Part shown: positions 1 through 11,000 of the stretch, piece by piece
Numbering within the stretch: the first letter of the stretch is position 1
Layout: each line of letters begins with the position of its first letter
Assembly: GCA_030537635.1 (NCBI GenBank)
Contig: JAUNVM010000013.1
Span: forward strand, 21,579 to 60,701
Source of the DNA: Flaviflexus sp.
Lineage (GTDB): Bacteria; Actinomycetota; Actinomycetes; Actinomycetales; Actinomycetaceae
DNA length: 39,123 bases
Reading direction: 5' to 3'
The notes under the pieces: generated by a model
Seen by the model: the letters and a program-made list of their open reading frames with translations, nothing else
Databases searched by the model: none
Told to the model about the DNA's origin: nothing
Program-made: the position numbers and the translations under genes

Positions 1-31
1 CTGCGGGGCTCGAGGAGGGGCGTGATGACAG

Positions 32-60
32 ACGACCTCCGGTCGGTGGCCGGAGGTCGT
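32..60. terminator. Hairpin downstream of pgm
   Basis: An 11-bp perfect stem (32-42 with 50-60) with a 7-nt loop lies 17 nt past the pgm stop codon. No U-tract follows on either strand, so this is an I-shaped, actinobacterial-type terminator at best. Confidence 0.6.
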
Positions 61-76
61 TCATGCGTGGGTGCCG

Positions 77-1723
<1,647 letters not shown>

Positions 1724-1749
1724 ACCTCCATCTTGCCACCTGGCCCTGC

Positions 1750-3306
1750 TTAACGGTAGCGGACGGCGAGCTGCCACTTTCCATCGTCGAATTCGATGCG
1801 CCACTGCCCGCCCCAGCGGGTTCCGGCCCAGTGCGCAGCATCCCCGTCGGCCGTCTCGGCCTTGACCGCCACCGCCTCCACATCCCCGGGCCTAGTGGTT
1901 CCGTACCAGAACACGCGGGTGTGCGGAACGAGGTAGGCGAGGAGCACAACATCTGCGGCCACGGTCTCGTGCTCAGCTGCGGCCTCGATGACGGCCTCGG
2001 GATGGGAATCGTAGGCGGGCGCTCGGGCAATGATCGAGATGTGGCCGGCGGGCAGCATGATGAGGGAGCCGGCAAGCGCCGCACCGGCGGCCACCCGGAT
2101 AAGAGAGCGCCGGGCGGCCCCGCCCGCAGCCTCGTTCCCCACCCCGGTGAGCTTTGACGTTGCGCCGGTGTGCTCCAGTTCCGCGCCGGTGAGCTGAGAG
2201 TCCCGGCCGGCCTCAACATCCGCCGTGTCCTCCTGCTCCGGCTCAGCCTCGATGCCCGTGGCCGGCTCGGTGCCAAGAATCGTGCCGGCGGCATCGATAA
2301 GGGCGGCGAGGCAGATGGGAATGAGGACCGCCGAGTAGTGCATGGTCGGGCCCCAGTAGTAGTCGACGTTGCCGAGGAAACGCCAGGCCAATGTGGGCGC
2401 CACGGCCACCATGATCGGGGAGCGCAGGCCGATGATTCCGCAGGCCAGCAGGAGCAGGACGAGGGTGAAGGACTTGGCCTCCCAGCCCTGGGTGAGCTGC
2501 TCGGCAAGGGAAATATTCTCCGTGTAATCCCACGTGCCATGCGGATTCAGCGCCGGCAAGATGACCTTGACGGCGAGGATAAACCACACCACGCCCCAGG
2601 CGGCCAGGGCGCAGGTTGTGGCGGCGAGCCTTGTCGAGGCCTTGCCGGCCAGCCACTCCCGCGCGAGCAGCGCGATGGCGAGCACCGCCAGGGTGAGGCC
2701 GAGATCCTCCTTGATGAAGGGAAGCAGGCTCAGGGCAATAACGGCCCGGCCGCGCCGGTCCTCAAGCCACCAGGTCAACCCCCAGGACAGCAGCGGCACG
2801 GCGAAGGCAATCTCGTGGAACTGGGACCAGCTCGCCTCAATGAGTCCCCAGGACAGTGCGAAGGACAGGCCGAGAACGGTGCCAATGACCGCTCCGAGCC
2901 GGCGCGCGGCCAACCGGGTGAGCGGATAGGTGGCGAGGGCGAACAGGGCCGACTGGGTGAGGAGCAGGGTGAGGCCCGAGGGGGCGATGAGCCACAGTGG
3001 CCCGAGCAGAATGAGGAGGGGGTGGAAGTGGTCGCCAAGCAGATTGAAGTCAGCGGCCTTGATGTCGACGAGGGGAATGGAGAGGTCGGAGTAGGCGCGG
3101 GCGAGCTGGGAGAAGATTCCCAGATCCCAGGAGGGAACCACGTGGTGGCGCCACATCGCCACGCTCATTGCCCCGTGCACGGCGAGGGCCAGAAGGGCGC
3201 AGGCCAGCGCAATCATCGAGGAGGTGGCCGGGCGCCGGAGGGTGCGCCGCCGGTTGTCCCGCCCCCGGGCGGGGCCGGTGGTGGGGGACTCGCGGTTGGC
3301 GATCAT
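1750..3306 (-). CDS. DUF2079 polytopic membrane protein
   Basis: A 518-aa protein with about ten hydrophobic helices, starting with a short Arg-rich cytosolic segment. The stretch [14 protein letters not shown] followed by a GDHFHP motif near residues 90-100 is typical of DUF2079 membrane proteins, whose fold resembles GT-C glycosyltransferases; the biochemical role is unknown. A charged, E/T-rich loop around residues 355-400 splits the last helices, and the C-terminus (about 430-518) is soluble. The ATG overlaps the TGA of the upstream gene by four bases (ATGA), implying translational coupling. Position between a flippase-like protein and phosphoglucomutase suggests an envelope glycan or lipid role (inference). 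The same frame stays open upstream to 4602, but that part is shadow. Confidence 0.85.
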   Translation of the reverse strand: MIANRESPTTGPARGRDNRRRTLRRPATSSMIALACALLALAVHGAMSVAMWRHHVVPSWDLGIFSQLARAYSDLSIPLVDIKAADFNLLGDHFHPLLILLGPLWLIAPSGLTLLLTQSALFALATYPLTRLAARRLGAVIGTVLGLSFALSWGLIEASWSQFHEIAFAVPLLSWGLTWWLEDRRGRAVIALSLLPFIKEDLGLTLAVLAIALLAREWLAGKASTRLAATTCALAAWGVVWFILAVKVILPALNPHGTWDYTENISLAEQLTQGWEAKSFTLVLLLLACGIIGLRSPIMVAVAPTLAWRFLGNVDYYWGPTMHYSAVLIPICLAALIDAAGTILGTEPATGIEAEPEQEDTADVEAGRDSQLTGAELEHTGATSKLTGVGNEAAGGAARRSLIRVAAGAALAGSLIMLPAGHISIIARAPAYDSHPEAVIEAAAEHETVAADVVLLAYLVPHTRVFWYGTTRPGDVEAVAVKAETADGDAAHWAGTRWGGQWRIEFDDGKWQLAVRYR

Positions 3307-5900
3307 ACGATGTCGCGGTTTTGGAGCCAGCGCAGGGAGAACCAGCCCGGGGGAACCGGTCCCCAGAAGGTGACGAGACGGTAGATGAGAGAGGTGGACA
3401 GGGCCACCGAATAGGGCACGCCCGCCACGGCGAGGCCGCCGGTGAGGGCCGCCTCGACGGGGCCGATGCCGCCGGGGGAGGGTACGACCGAGCCAACCGT
3501 GTTGGACACAAGGAAGGTGATGGCGAGGGTGACAACGGGCAGGGTATGGCCAAAGGCGGCGAGGGAGAAGCCGAAGGCGGCAATGTAGCCGACGGTCTGA
3601 ATGAGCGATCCGGCGAGCCCGAGGAAGATCCGGGACGGGTGGGTGGACAGCCATACCACCCGGGGCCACACCTGCTGGAAGGTGGGCCCCACCTTGGCAA
3701 ACACCCAGGCGCGCAGCGGTGGAATGAGAAGCGCGGCCGCCACCGTGGCCACGGCAATGAGGACGGCGACGACAACCGAGCCCGAGGGCAGGGAAAGCAC
3801 GCCGGCCTGGCCGGTGATGAGGGCGACGATGATGAGGAGGAGGACCGTGGTGATGAGCTGGGTGATCTGAACGAGGGAAACGGTGGCCACCCCGAGGGCT
3901 GTGGCCACCCCCTTCTTCGACAGGTACCGCAGGTTGAGGGCGGCGGGTCCGATACCGGCGGGAACGACGAGGGTGACGATTGAGGCGGCGAGCTGGACGA
4001 TGGTGGTCTGGCCGAGCGGGATATTCTCCGGCGTATAGGCCTTGAGGTGAAGGCCAGCGCCCACGTAGGTGAGGACGGAGCCGATGATGGCGAAGCCGAG
4101 CATGACGAAGTTTGCCTGCTTGAGGGCCGCCCACACCTCGGAGAAGTTGATGGTGCCGGCGAGCACGTAGAGGGCAACCACGAGGATCGTCATCGACACG
4201 ACGGTCTTCGGCGAGAACCGCCGCATCTCCATCGGCGCGACATCCTTGGCGGCCGGAACGCGCTGCCCAAGGGCCTCGCGCAGCTCGGTGAGCTCCTTCT
4301 TCTCCAGATTCGCGGTGGTCTGCTTGGGCAGGATGGAGCCCTGGAGAACCGGGGCGATGGAGACGAGCTGATCGGGGCCATTGCCCCGCTCGAAGGAGGC
4401 GATGGCGCGGCGGGATCCGACCAGCGAGGCCACCATGGCGAGGGCCTGGGCCTGGTCGATGCGGCGGGTGACTTCGGTGGCGGCAATCCCGCCATCGTGC
4501 CACGTGGTAAGAACGAGCTCGCCCTCGTCGAGAAGGAGGACACCGGCGTGAATATTGCGGTGGGCGAGCCCGGCGGTGTGCGCCCGGGCGAGGATGTCCC
4601 ACAGCTGGTCGAGAACGTCATCGGTGAGCTCATCGGCGTGCACCCGGTCAAGAGTGGGGGCACGCAGCAGCTTCGTCGCGATGACAACCGAATCATCGGA
4701 GGAGGCGACCCCCTCGAGATCGGGAACGTCGATGCCGTAGTGCTGGGCCGCGAGGCTCATGAGCATGACCTTGTCGGCGGTGTCGTGAATCGAGGCGTCA
4801 GCGTCTCGGTACTGGATGCGCAGTCGGAACTTGCTCCACAGCTTCGTTAGCTGATCGATGAGGTGGCGGTCCTGGTCGAGGACGACAATGTGGTGGGCCT
4901 GGCCGCCGGTGTCGATGGCAATGTAGTTGCGCGAGACCGTGTCCGAGTAGGGAACCTCGTAGCTGTCGTAGTTCCCCATGACCTCGACCGGGTCGACGAG
5001 GGACTCGGGAATGAGGGATTCGGCCGCAGAATCGGCGTCGACAATGTCGATGGCGGTGAAGGTGCGGTCAATGAACTCTTGGAGGCGGGCAATACCGAAG
5101 CGGTCGAGATAGCCAACGGGGGAGGAGGTGGTGGCCCGCCAGGCGATGAGATCATCGGGATCGATCTGCCGGCCAACCCGCACGATTTCGGCGGCGTCGA
5201 TGCCGGCCCGGCGCACGAGCCGCACGAGGCCGAGGCCGGAGGCCCGATTGGGAATCGTGCCGATGACGTAGCGGCACGTCAGCCCGACCACCATGCCAAA
5301 GAGGATGGTGGCAAGCGATCCGGGCAGGGTCTGGGTGCCCTGGAGGATCGAGAGGATGAGTACGGCCCACAGCAGCGGCCACGTCCACGCGAGGGTACGC
5401 ATGGATTGGCGGGTGCCCGCAGCCGAGCACAGCGCGGAGATAATCGCCAGGTAGGGGACGAGAATGATGAGTTTTTGGCCCTCAACCGCGCCCACGATCG
5501 TCGTCGTCACCGGGGCCTCGGGCAGATATTTTTGGAAGGCCCAGCCGATGAGATTCGACAGCACGCCGGCCGTGATCATCGCGGTCACGGAGGTGACAAG
5601 TGCGCGCCTCGAGCGGGTCCAGATGAGCTCGATGAGTACCGCGAGCGGGGCAATGAAGGTGAGCAGGCCGACCAGAACGTTGATCGGCATCGCCAGAATC
5701 GTCGCGAACAGTCCGTCCGCCGCCGTCCGGGCATCCCGGATCACTCCGAGAGTGGTGGAGGCGGCGTAGACGGAAAGGAGGAGAACGACCACGATGCCGA
5801 GGCCGGCGGCGATGGCGCCGATGGCGTCGGCCGGGCGGCGAATCCAGGCTGTTTCAGTATCGACAAGGAGTGCCGTACGCCTGGTTCGCGCATCGGGCAC
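3303..5900 (-). CDS. Kinase-like and LPG-synthase-type transmembrane fusion protein
   Basis: An 865-aa three-part membrane protein. Residues 25-220 hold several helices. Residues 220-560 are soluble and resemble a protein-kinase/APH-like fold. Residues 570-850 form a lysylphosphatidylglycerol-synthase/UPF0104-type flippase domain ending with the VPSPGGIGPVEAALTGGL signature. In the kinase-like part, the expected HRD catalytic loop reads HRNIHAGVLLL (447-457), lacking the catalytic Asp and the downstream Asn, and the DFG-equivalent reads WHDGG, so it is probably a pseudokinase or binding module. There is no C-terminal aminoacyl-transferase domain of the MprF type. Start is GTG at 5900 with a weak upstream AGGT; it lies 5 bp after the HMA gene. 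It probably handles a lipid or polyprenyl carrier, but the substrate is unknown. Confidence 0.85.
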   Translation of the reverse strand: MPDARTRRTALLVDTETAWIRRPADAIGAIAAGLGIVVVLLLSVYAASTTLGVIRDARTAADGLFATILAMPINVLVGLLTFIAPLAVLIELIWTRSRRALVTSVTAMITAGVLSNLIGWAFQKYLPEAPVTTTIVGAVEGQKLIILVPYLAIISALCSAAGTRQSMRTLAWTWPLLWAVLILSILQGTQTLPGSLATILFGMVVGLTCRYVIGTIPNRASGLGLVRLVRRAGIDAAEIVRVGRQIDPDDLIAWRATTSSPVGYLDRFGIARLQEFIDRTFTAIDIVDADSAAESLIPESLVDPVEVMGNYDSYEVPYSDTVSRNYIAIDTGGQAHHIVVLDQDRHLIDQLTKLWSKFRLRIQYRDADASIHDTADKVMLMSLAAQHYGIDVPDLEGVASSDDSVVIATKLLRAPTLDRVHADELTDDVLDQLWDILARAHTAGLAHRNIHAGVLLLDEGELVLTTWHDGGIAATEVTRRIDQAQALAMVASLVGSRRAIASFERGNGPDQLVSIAPVLQGSILPKQTTANLEKKELTELREALGQRVPAAKDVAPMEMRRFSPKTVVSMTILVVALYVLAGTINFSEVWAALKQANFVMLGFAIIGSVLTYVGAGLHLKAYTPENIPLGQTTIVQLAASIVTLVVPAGIGPAALNLRYLSKKGVATALGVATVSLVQITQLITTVLLLIIVALITGQAGVLSLPSGSVVVAVLIAVATVAAALLIPPLRAWVFAKVGPTFQQVWPRVVWLSTHPSRIFLGLAGSLIQTVGYIAAFGFSLAAFGHTLPVVTLAITFLVSNTVGSVVPSPGGIGPVEAALTGGLAVAGVPYSVALSTSLIYRLVTFWGPVPPGWFSLRWLQNRDIV

Positions 5901-5905
5901 GAGAG

Positions 5906-6160
5906 TTACCTATTCTCGTCGTGGCGTCCGTGGGGGAAAACGTCGTCCCGGTTGATGGCCTCGAGCTTGTAGTCGCCCGCTTCATCGATCGCCTCGGCGA
6001 TCTCATCATCCGTGGCATCTCCCGTGGCGTGAATCGTCGACACACCATTGGGCTCCAGGTGAACCATGACCTCGGAGAGCGATCCCGTATCGGTCAGCTC
6101 GGAGGTTACCGCGCGCACGCAATGCTCGCAGGTCAGTCCAGATACCTTCAGCTCAATCAT
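5906..6160 (-). CDS. Heavy-metal-associated (HMA) domain protein, copper-chaperone-like
   Basis: An 84-aa single-domain protein. It begins MIELKVSGLTCEHC, carrying the CxxC metal site (Cys11, Cys14) in a GLTCEHC variant of the usual GMTCxxC. The babbab pattern fits CopZ/Atx1 chaperones, which carry Cu(I) to P-type ATPases. The C-terminus is longer than usual and polar (ending FPHGRHDENR). The ATG has an excellent AAGGAG at 6-nt spacing. No copper ATPase or CsoR gene is nearby; instead it heads the operon with the flippase-like protein, so a copper role is family-based inference. Confidence 0.85.
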   Translation of the reverse strand: MIELKVSGLTCEHCVRAVTSELTDTGSLSEVMVHLEPNGVSTIHATGDATDDEIAEAIDEAGDYKLEAINRDDVFPHGRHDENR

Positions 6161-6190
6161 TGTTGCTCCTTCACACGTCTAGCTAGCGTT

Positions 6191-6196
6191 ATTGTA
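6191..6196 (-). promoter_or_regulatory. Candidate -10 box for the HMA operon
   Basis: The minus strand reads TACAAT here, 31 nt before the ATG, in the 45-bp gap after the upstream gene. No convincing -35 is visible. It may give the HMA-to-pgm operon its own start. Confidence 0.4.
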
Positions 6197-6205
6197 GCTC
6201 GCGGC

Positions 6206-7600
6206 CTAGGCCTGGGATTCGCCATCCTTGGCCGCTTGCAGCTTGCCGGCGGCAGCATCCAGCAGCCAATCCGGCATGTATTCCGAGGTGCGCGGGTGCT
6301 CGGCCAAATCGGCCTTCCACTCCTGGGCGGGAACCTGGGCCGCCCAGGGCGGCTGATCGGTCTTGTTGAAGCCAAACTTCGCCTGACCATCCGGCGTGAA
6401 CTCAAGCTTCGCGAGGAAGAAGGCGCCATCCTCGCCGGCCGTGTTCTTCTTCAACTGGCGAGCATAGTGAATGACGCCGGTCGGCAGTGCGTTAATCCGC
6501 TGCTCATTGCCCTCCGGGCCGGTCTTTGCCGCCGCATAGTACGTGACGTGGCGGCCCACGAGCTGGAGCAGCAGCTCAAGCTTCTCGTAGGACGACGGTG
6601 CGGCATTGGCCAGCAGCTTGAACATCTCCGGGATGATGTCCCGGGAGTTGGCAAGATCCAGGGAGGCCAGATCGGCCGAGGTGGCCGGGGTAATGGTGCC
6701 GGTCACCCACCGCTTCGGGGTGACCTTGCGAACCTGAGCCTTGAGTCCCTCAAGCCCAATGAGCTTGACGAAAACACCGGAGGCGTAGCGCTGATAACCA
6801 TTGGCCCGAGCGTAGGGGGCATCGGGCAGCAGGGCCTGCGCCTCGGCCATGTTCTTCCCGTCCTTACGCACCACCCGCAGCAGGCGAGCCGGCACATTGT
6901 CGACCCGGGCAATCTTCTGGGACTCGTAGATGTCAAGGTCCTCGTGGTAGGCAATCCGCTTGGCCCACAGGCCCGAGTCGAGCTCCTCAAAGCCCTCCTC
7001 CTCGTCAACCGCCACCGGGGCCACGAGGGTAACCGCCACCGGTTTTCCCTCGTCGTCCAGCTCAACATCGCAGGGCACCTCGCCCCAGGAGCGGTTGATG
7101 ACGGTGCCGATGAAGGAGGAGGGGACGATCGCCTGGAACCCATCCTCGGTCTCCCAGCCATAGGCGATGCCGTGATAGGCCGCAATGGTGTCGGTGGTGC
7201 CATCGGGATTGATCCTGATGATCGTGGACTCGGCGGTGACGCGGGCCGGCTCGACCCACAACAGATCCGTGTTGATGTCTCCCGACGTGGCCCGGCCATC
7301 ACCCCTGAAGGGGGTCACCTCGATGATGCCGCCGAGGAAGGCGCCCGGCTGGAGCGGTCCCACGGCGCGGCGACACTGGACCAGCGGTCCGGGCACCAGT
7401 TTCATGAGGTGGATCGGCTTGTCCGGGGCAAACGGGCTACCGTCAAAGCCAATCTGGAAAAGTTCAATCAGGCGGCCAATGTCCGTCAGGCCGTCCACGC
7501 TCGAGGAGTCCACGGCCAGCCCAGAAATATAGTCAAGGCCGTTCTCCAGGTATCCGCGAACCTGTCCTTCGGTCAGGGGCATCGTGTAGGTAGTGGACAC
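6206..7600 (-). CDS. Conserved hypothetical protein, 464 aa
   Basis: I do not recognise the whole protein. It is soluble, acidic and without signal peptide or helices. The last 100 residues (FFLAKLEFTPDGQAKFGF, then DQPPW, then LAEHPRTSEYMPDWLL) loosely resemble C-terminal parts of DUF600/YezG-type immunity-like proteins, which is tentative. The N-terminal 260 residues look like a beta-rich domain with several IRINPDG-like strands. The start is GTG at 7600, supported by GAGG 5 nt upstream; an ATG 18 nt inside lacks this. It stands between the divergent surface-protein gene and the HMA operon. No toxin gene was found beside it. Confidence 0.7.
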   Translation of the reverse strand: MSTTYTMPLTEGQVRGYLENGLDYISGLAVDSSSVDGLTDIGRLIELFQIGFDGSPFAPDKPIHLMKLVPGPLVQCRRAVGPLQPGAFLGGIIEVTPFRGDGRATSGDINTDLLWVEPARVTAESTIIRINPDGTTDTIAAYHGIAYGWETEDGFQAIVPSSFIGTVINRSWGEVPCDVELDDEGKPVAVTLVAPVAVDEEEGFEELDSGLWAKRIAYHEDLDIYESQKIARVDNVPARLLRVVRKDGKNMAEAQALLPDAPYARANGYQRYASGVFVKLIGLEGLKAQVRKVTPKRWVTGTITPATSADLASLDLANSRDIIPEMFKLLANAAPSSYEKLELLLQLVGRHVTYYAAAKTGPEGNEQRINALPTGVIHYARQLKKNTAGEDGAFFLAKLEFTPDGQAKFGFNKTDQPPWAAQVPAQEWKADLAEHPRTSEYMPDWLLDAAAGKLQAAKDGESQA

Positions 7601-8015
7601 TATTCCTCATTCTCTCGGTTACTTTCGAGGTTACTGCATCAATCCCCCCATCCTCACAGCGAAACGTCCCCTATTTCACGCTCGGCAAGATTTGCCGCGG
7701 AATTTCCCTCATCCACACCCTCGAGCTGCGGCAATGCGCCAGGCGGCATCGCCATCGCCATCAATCTTGCGGGCTGGCGTCGGATGCATGGCCCCAGTTC
7801 ATCGGCGGAGAATGAGGCCCAGGCCGAGGATATTCAAATTTATTTTCTGCGCATGCAGTTGAAGTGCCAAAAAATATCTGATTGTCGCTATTGTTGAATT
7901 GGCCTATTTGGAAAATAATGCTCGACTTATCTCGCATTTGGTCGGAGAGCGTAAAATTCTTTCAGATTTCATTAATATTGGCCTAGCGATATCCCTTCAA
8001 CCATAAGGACTATTG
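7601..8015. other. AT-rich intergenic leader before the surface-protein gene
   Basis: 415 bp without a credible gene, between divergent genes. The last 190 bp are strikingly AT-rich against the surrounding high-GC coding DNA. Several -10-like hexamers occur (for example TAAAAT at 7952-7957, and TTGAAT at 7894-7899 with TAATGC 16 nt on), but no single promoter stands out. It probably carries the surface-gene promoter and a long 5' leader. Confidence 0.5.
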
Positions 8016-11000
8016 GTGACCATAACGCGCCCAAGGGGCTTGCTGTCTCTTCTTGCCTCGCTTGTGCTCATTCTGACCGCTTTTGTGGCCATGCCGGCGC
8101 ATGCAGCGCCCGCCACGGACGAGGATGGCTTGCGCGAGCTGATTGCCCAAGCGGGCTCTGCCCCGACCGAGATCGAGATCGACGGTGCGATCACGCTTAG
8201 CGAATCGCTCGTCATTCCGGCGGGCTCCAATCTCACCCTGCGCCCGGCCACTGAGGAGGGTGCCTCCCTGCTCGGCCGCGCGGGTATCGGCAATGTCATG
8301 ATCCGCGTTGACGAAGGTGCCAGCCTCACTCTGGATCCGACCGGATCCGGAGTGCTGAGCCTGGATGCCAACGGTTATCGGGTGCGGGTGCTCGACATTA
8401 TGGGCACGGCCGTGCTCAATGATGGCCTCATCACCGGGATGTCTGGTGATCCGGGCGGCACGGGATTGCCCGGATCCCGCTCTCCGCGGGGTGCGGTCAC
8501 CGTGACCGGCGCCGGCAACCTCACCATGAATGGTGGCGCAATTGCCGGTAATGACATGGGAAATGATGTATCCGATGTTCAGGAAACCGGGGCCAACATC
8601 GTCGTGTTCAGCGGTGGCACCTTCACGCTCAATGGTGGCGAGATTCGCGATGGTCGCTCGGCGAAGAATTATGCGGCCTTCAATGCCACCGGCGGCCTCG
8701 GCCTCTTCAAGTCGGCCACGTTCACGATGAACGGGGGCCGGATCACCGGCAATGACGGGGGCTCCTCTGGCGGCATCGCCATTAACGCCGGCAGCATCTA
8801 CTGGGACGGCATCTTGAACGGTTCCACCCCGGAGGAGGACAAGGCGAACTGGCTGGATCCCCATCTCGGCATCAGCGTCACCATCAACGGCGGCGAGATC
8901 AGCAACAACAAGGGCTACTTCTACGGCGGTGGCATCGGCGGCTTCGGCAAGTTCGATATCACCATGACCGGTGGCAGCATTGTCAACAACTGGTCCCAGT
9001 TCCACGGCGGCGGCCTCCACGTCCAGGACTACTACGTGACCGGCGACTACGACGAGGGCGCGGGCGGCTGGAAGCCCGGTCCCGGCCAGAGCCTCGGTTA
9101 TAGCCTGGAGGAGTGGAGGACCATTGTTCCCGCCTCCTTCACCATGACCGGTGGAACGATTGCGGGTAACTATGCGGGCAGCAGCGGCGGCGGCGTCAAC
9201 ATTGTCTCCGACTCGGTCATGCTGTCCGGCGGGCTTATCACCGAAAACTCGGTGTCCCGCAGCGGCGGCATGGGCGGCGGCATTTACGTGGGCTCCCAGC
9301 CCTACACGCTCCGCATGAAGAACGTGCACTTCGCGGATAATACCGCGGTCCAGGGCGGCGCCCTGTGGAATTGCCCCACCGGCCACACCACCCTGCACGC
9401 CGAGGACGGGGCGGCCTTCACCGGCAACACCGCCAGCAGGTTTGGTAACGACCTGCAGGTCTACCCCATCGGCAAGGGCGCCGGTCAGGCTACTCCGGAG
9501 ATGGACATGCGCCTGGCCACCCGCATGCTTGGCGGTGAACACATCGACTGGTATCTTGACGGCTACCGCAACCGTCAGTTCGAGCCCTTTGTTGACCGCT
9601 ACGTTCCGGGCAGCGGCGAGGGCACCCTCGTCGACCCGGCCGAACTCAAGGACAATCCCATCTTCATCGGTTTGGCCGCCGAGTCCGCCGCTGGCGGCCA
9701 GGCCATTCCCACCTGCAACACCCTCATCGTGTCCAAGAACGACGGTGACATGGGCGGAGGCCTGGGAACCAACGGCAACGTCATCATCGGAACCGAGGCC
9801 GAGACCGTCTCCCTCAAGGTGCTGAAGAAGTGGGCAGCGGGAGCCACCCCGCCCGAGCAGCTCGAGGTGGACCTCTACGCGGGCGAGAACAAGATCGACT
9901 CCGCAACGCTCACCAAGGACAGCGAGTGGACCGCGGTCTTTGCCGATCTGCCCCACAACATCTGCGGCGAGCCCGTCTCCTACTCCATCCGCGAGGTGGC
10001 CACGGAGGGCTGGACCACCGTGATCTCCGATCCGGTGTCCGCCAATGAGCTCAGCGCCGAGGTTGGCGAGGAGCCGGATATCACGATCACCAACTCCCCG
10101 CTCGTCTCTCTCAAGGTCCTCAAGACGTGGGATGGCGATAATCCGCCCGAGCAGCTACAGGTGACCCTCCTCGCCGACGGAAACCCGGTCGCCGAGGCCA
10201 CCTTGAGCGCGGAGAACGATTGGCAGCACATCTTCACCGGCCTCCCGGCCGCGAAGAACGGCGAAGCTATTACCTACACCATCGCCGAAGCCGAGATTGC
10301 AGGATGGACGAGCACGGTGTCTGAACCCGTTCCCGGCACCGATCTCCCCGCCAGCATCGGCCCGGAGGACCCCGCTACGATCACGTTGACCAACTCCGAG
10401 CTCACCGAGCTCAAGGTCGAAAAGATCTGGCAGGCCGGTGGCCACGAGCTTCCCGCCTCCGTTGACGTCACCTTGCTCGCCGATGGTGAAGAGGTTGCCA
10501 CGGCAACGCTGAGTGCGGAGAACGATTGGCAGCACATCTTCACCGCCCTACCCACGAAGGCAGATGGCAAGGTCATCACCTACTCCATCACCGAGGCTGA
10601 GCTTGATGGCTGGGTCGGCGTGGTGTCTGATGCGGTGAGCGGCACCGATCTTCGTGCTGAGGTTGGCGCTGAGGATCCGGCTGATATTACGCTGACGAAT
10701 ACTAAGCTGACCGAGCTTAAGGTTGAGAAGATCTGGCATGCTGGCGCGGCTGATTTGCCGGAGTCGTTGGATGTTACCTTGCTTGCTGATGGTGAGGAGG
10801 TTGCTACGGCGACGCTGAGTGCGGATAACGAGTGGCAGCATGTGTTTACGGGTCTGCCGGTTGTCAAGGATGGCCAGGTTATTACCTACTCGATCGCTGA
10901 GGCTGAGCTTGATGGCTGGGCCGGCGTGGTTACCGGTGCCGTATCTGGTGACGAGCTGCGCGATGCCGTGGGCGCTGACGATCCGGCTGATATTACTCTG

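Noticed and set aside
3307..4602. Upstream extension of the DUF2079 frame to about 950 aa
   Set aside because: The extension lies wholly inside the flippase-fusion gene in another frame and is Arg/Pro/His-rich; an ATGA overlap gives a better start.
8013..8015. TTG as start of the surface protein
   Set aside because: Only 2 nt from AAGGAC; the next codon, GTG 8016, has normal spacing.
8010..9956. 648-codon minus-strand frame antisense to the surface protein
   Set aside because: The plus strand has signal peptide, beta-helix turns and a ribosome site; the antisense product has no family-like pattern.
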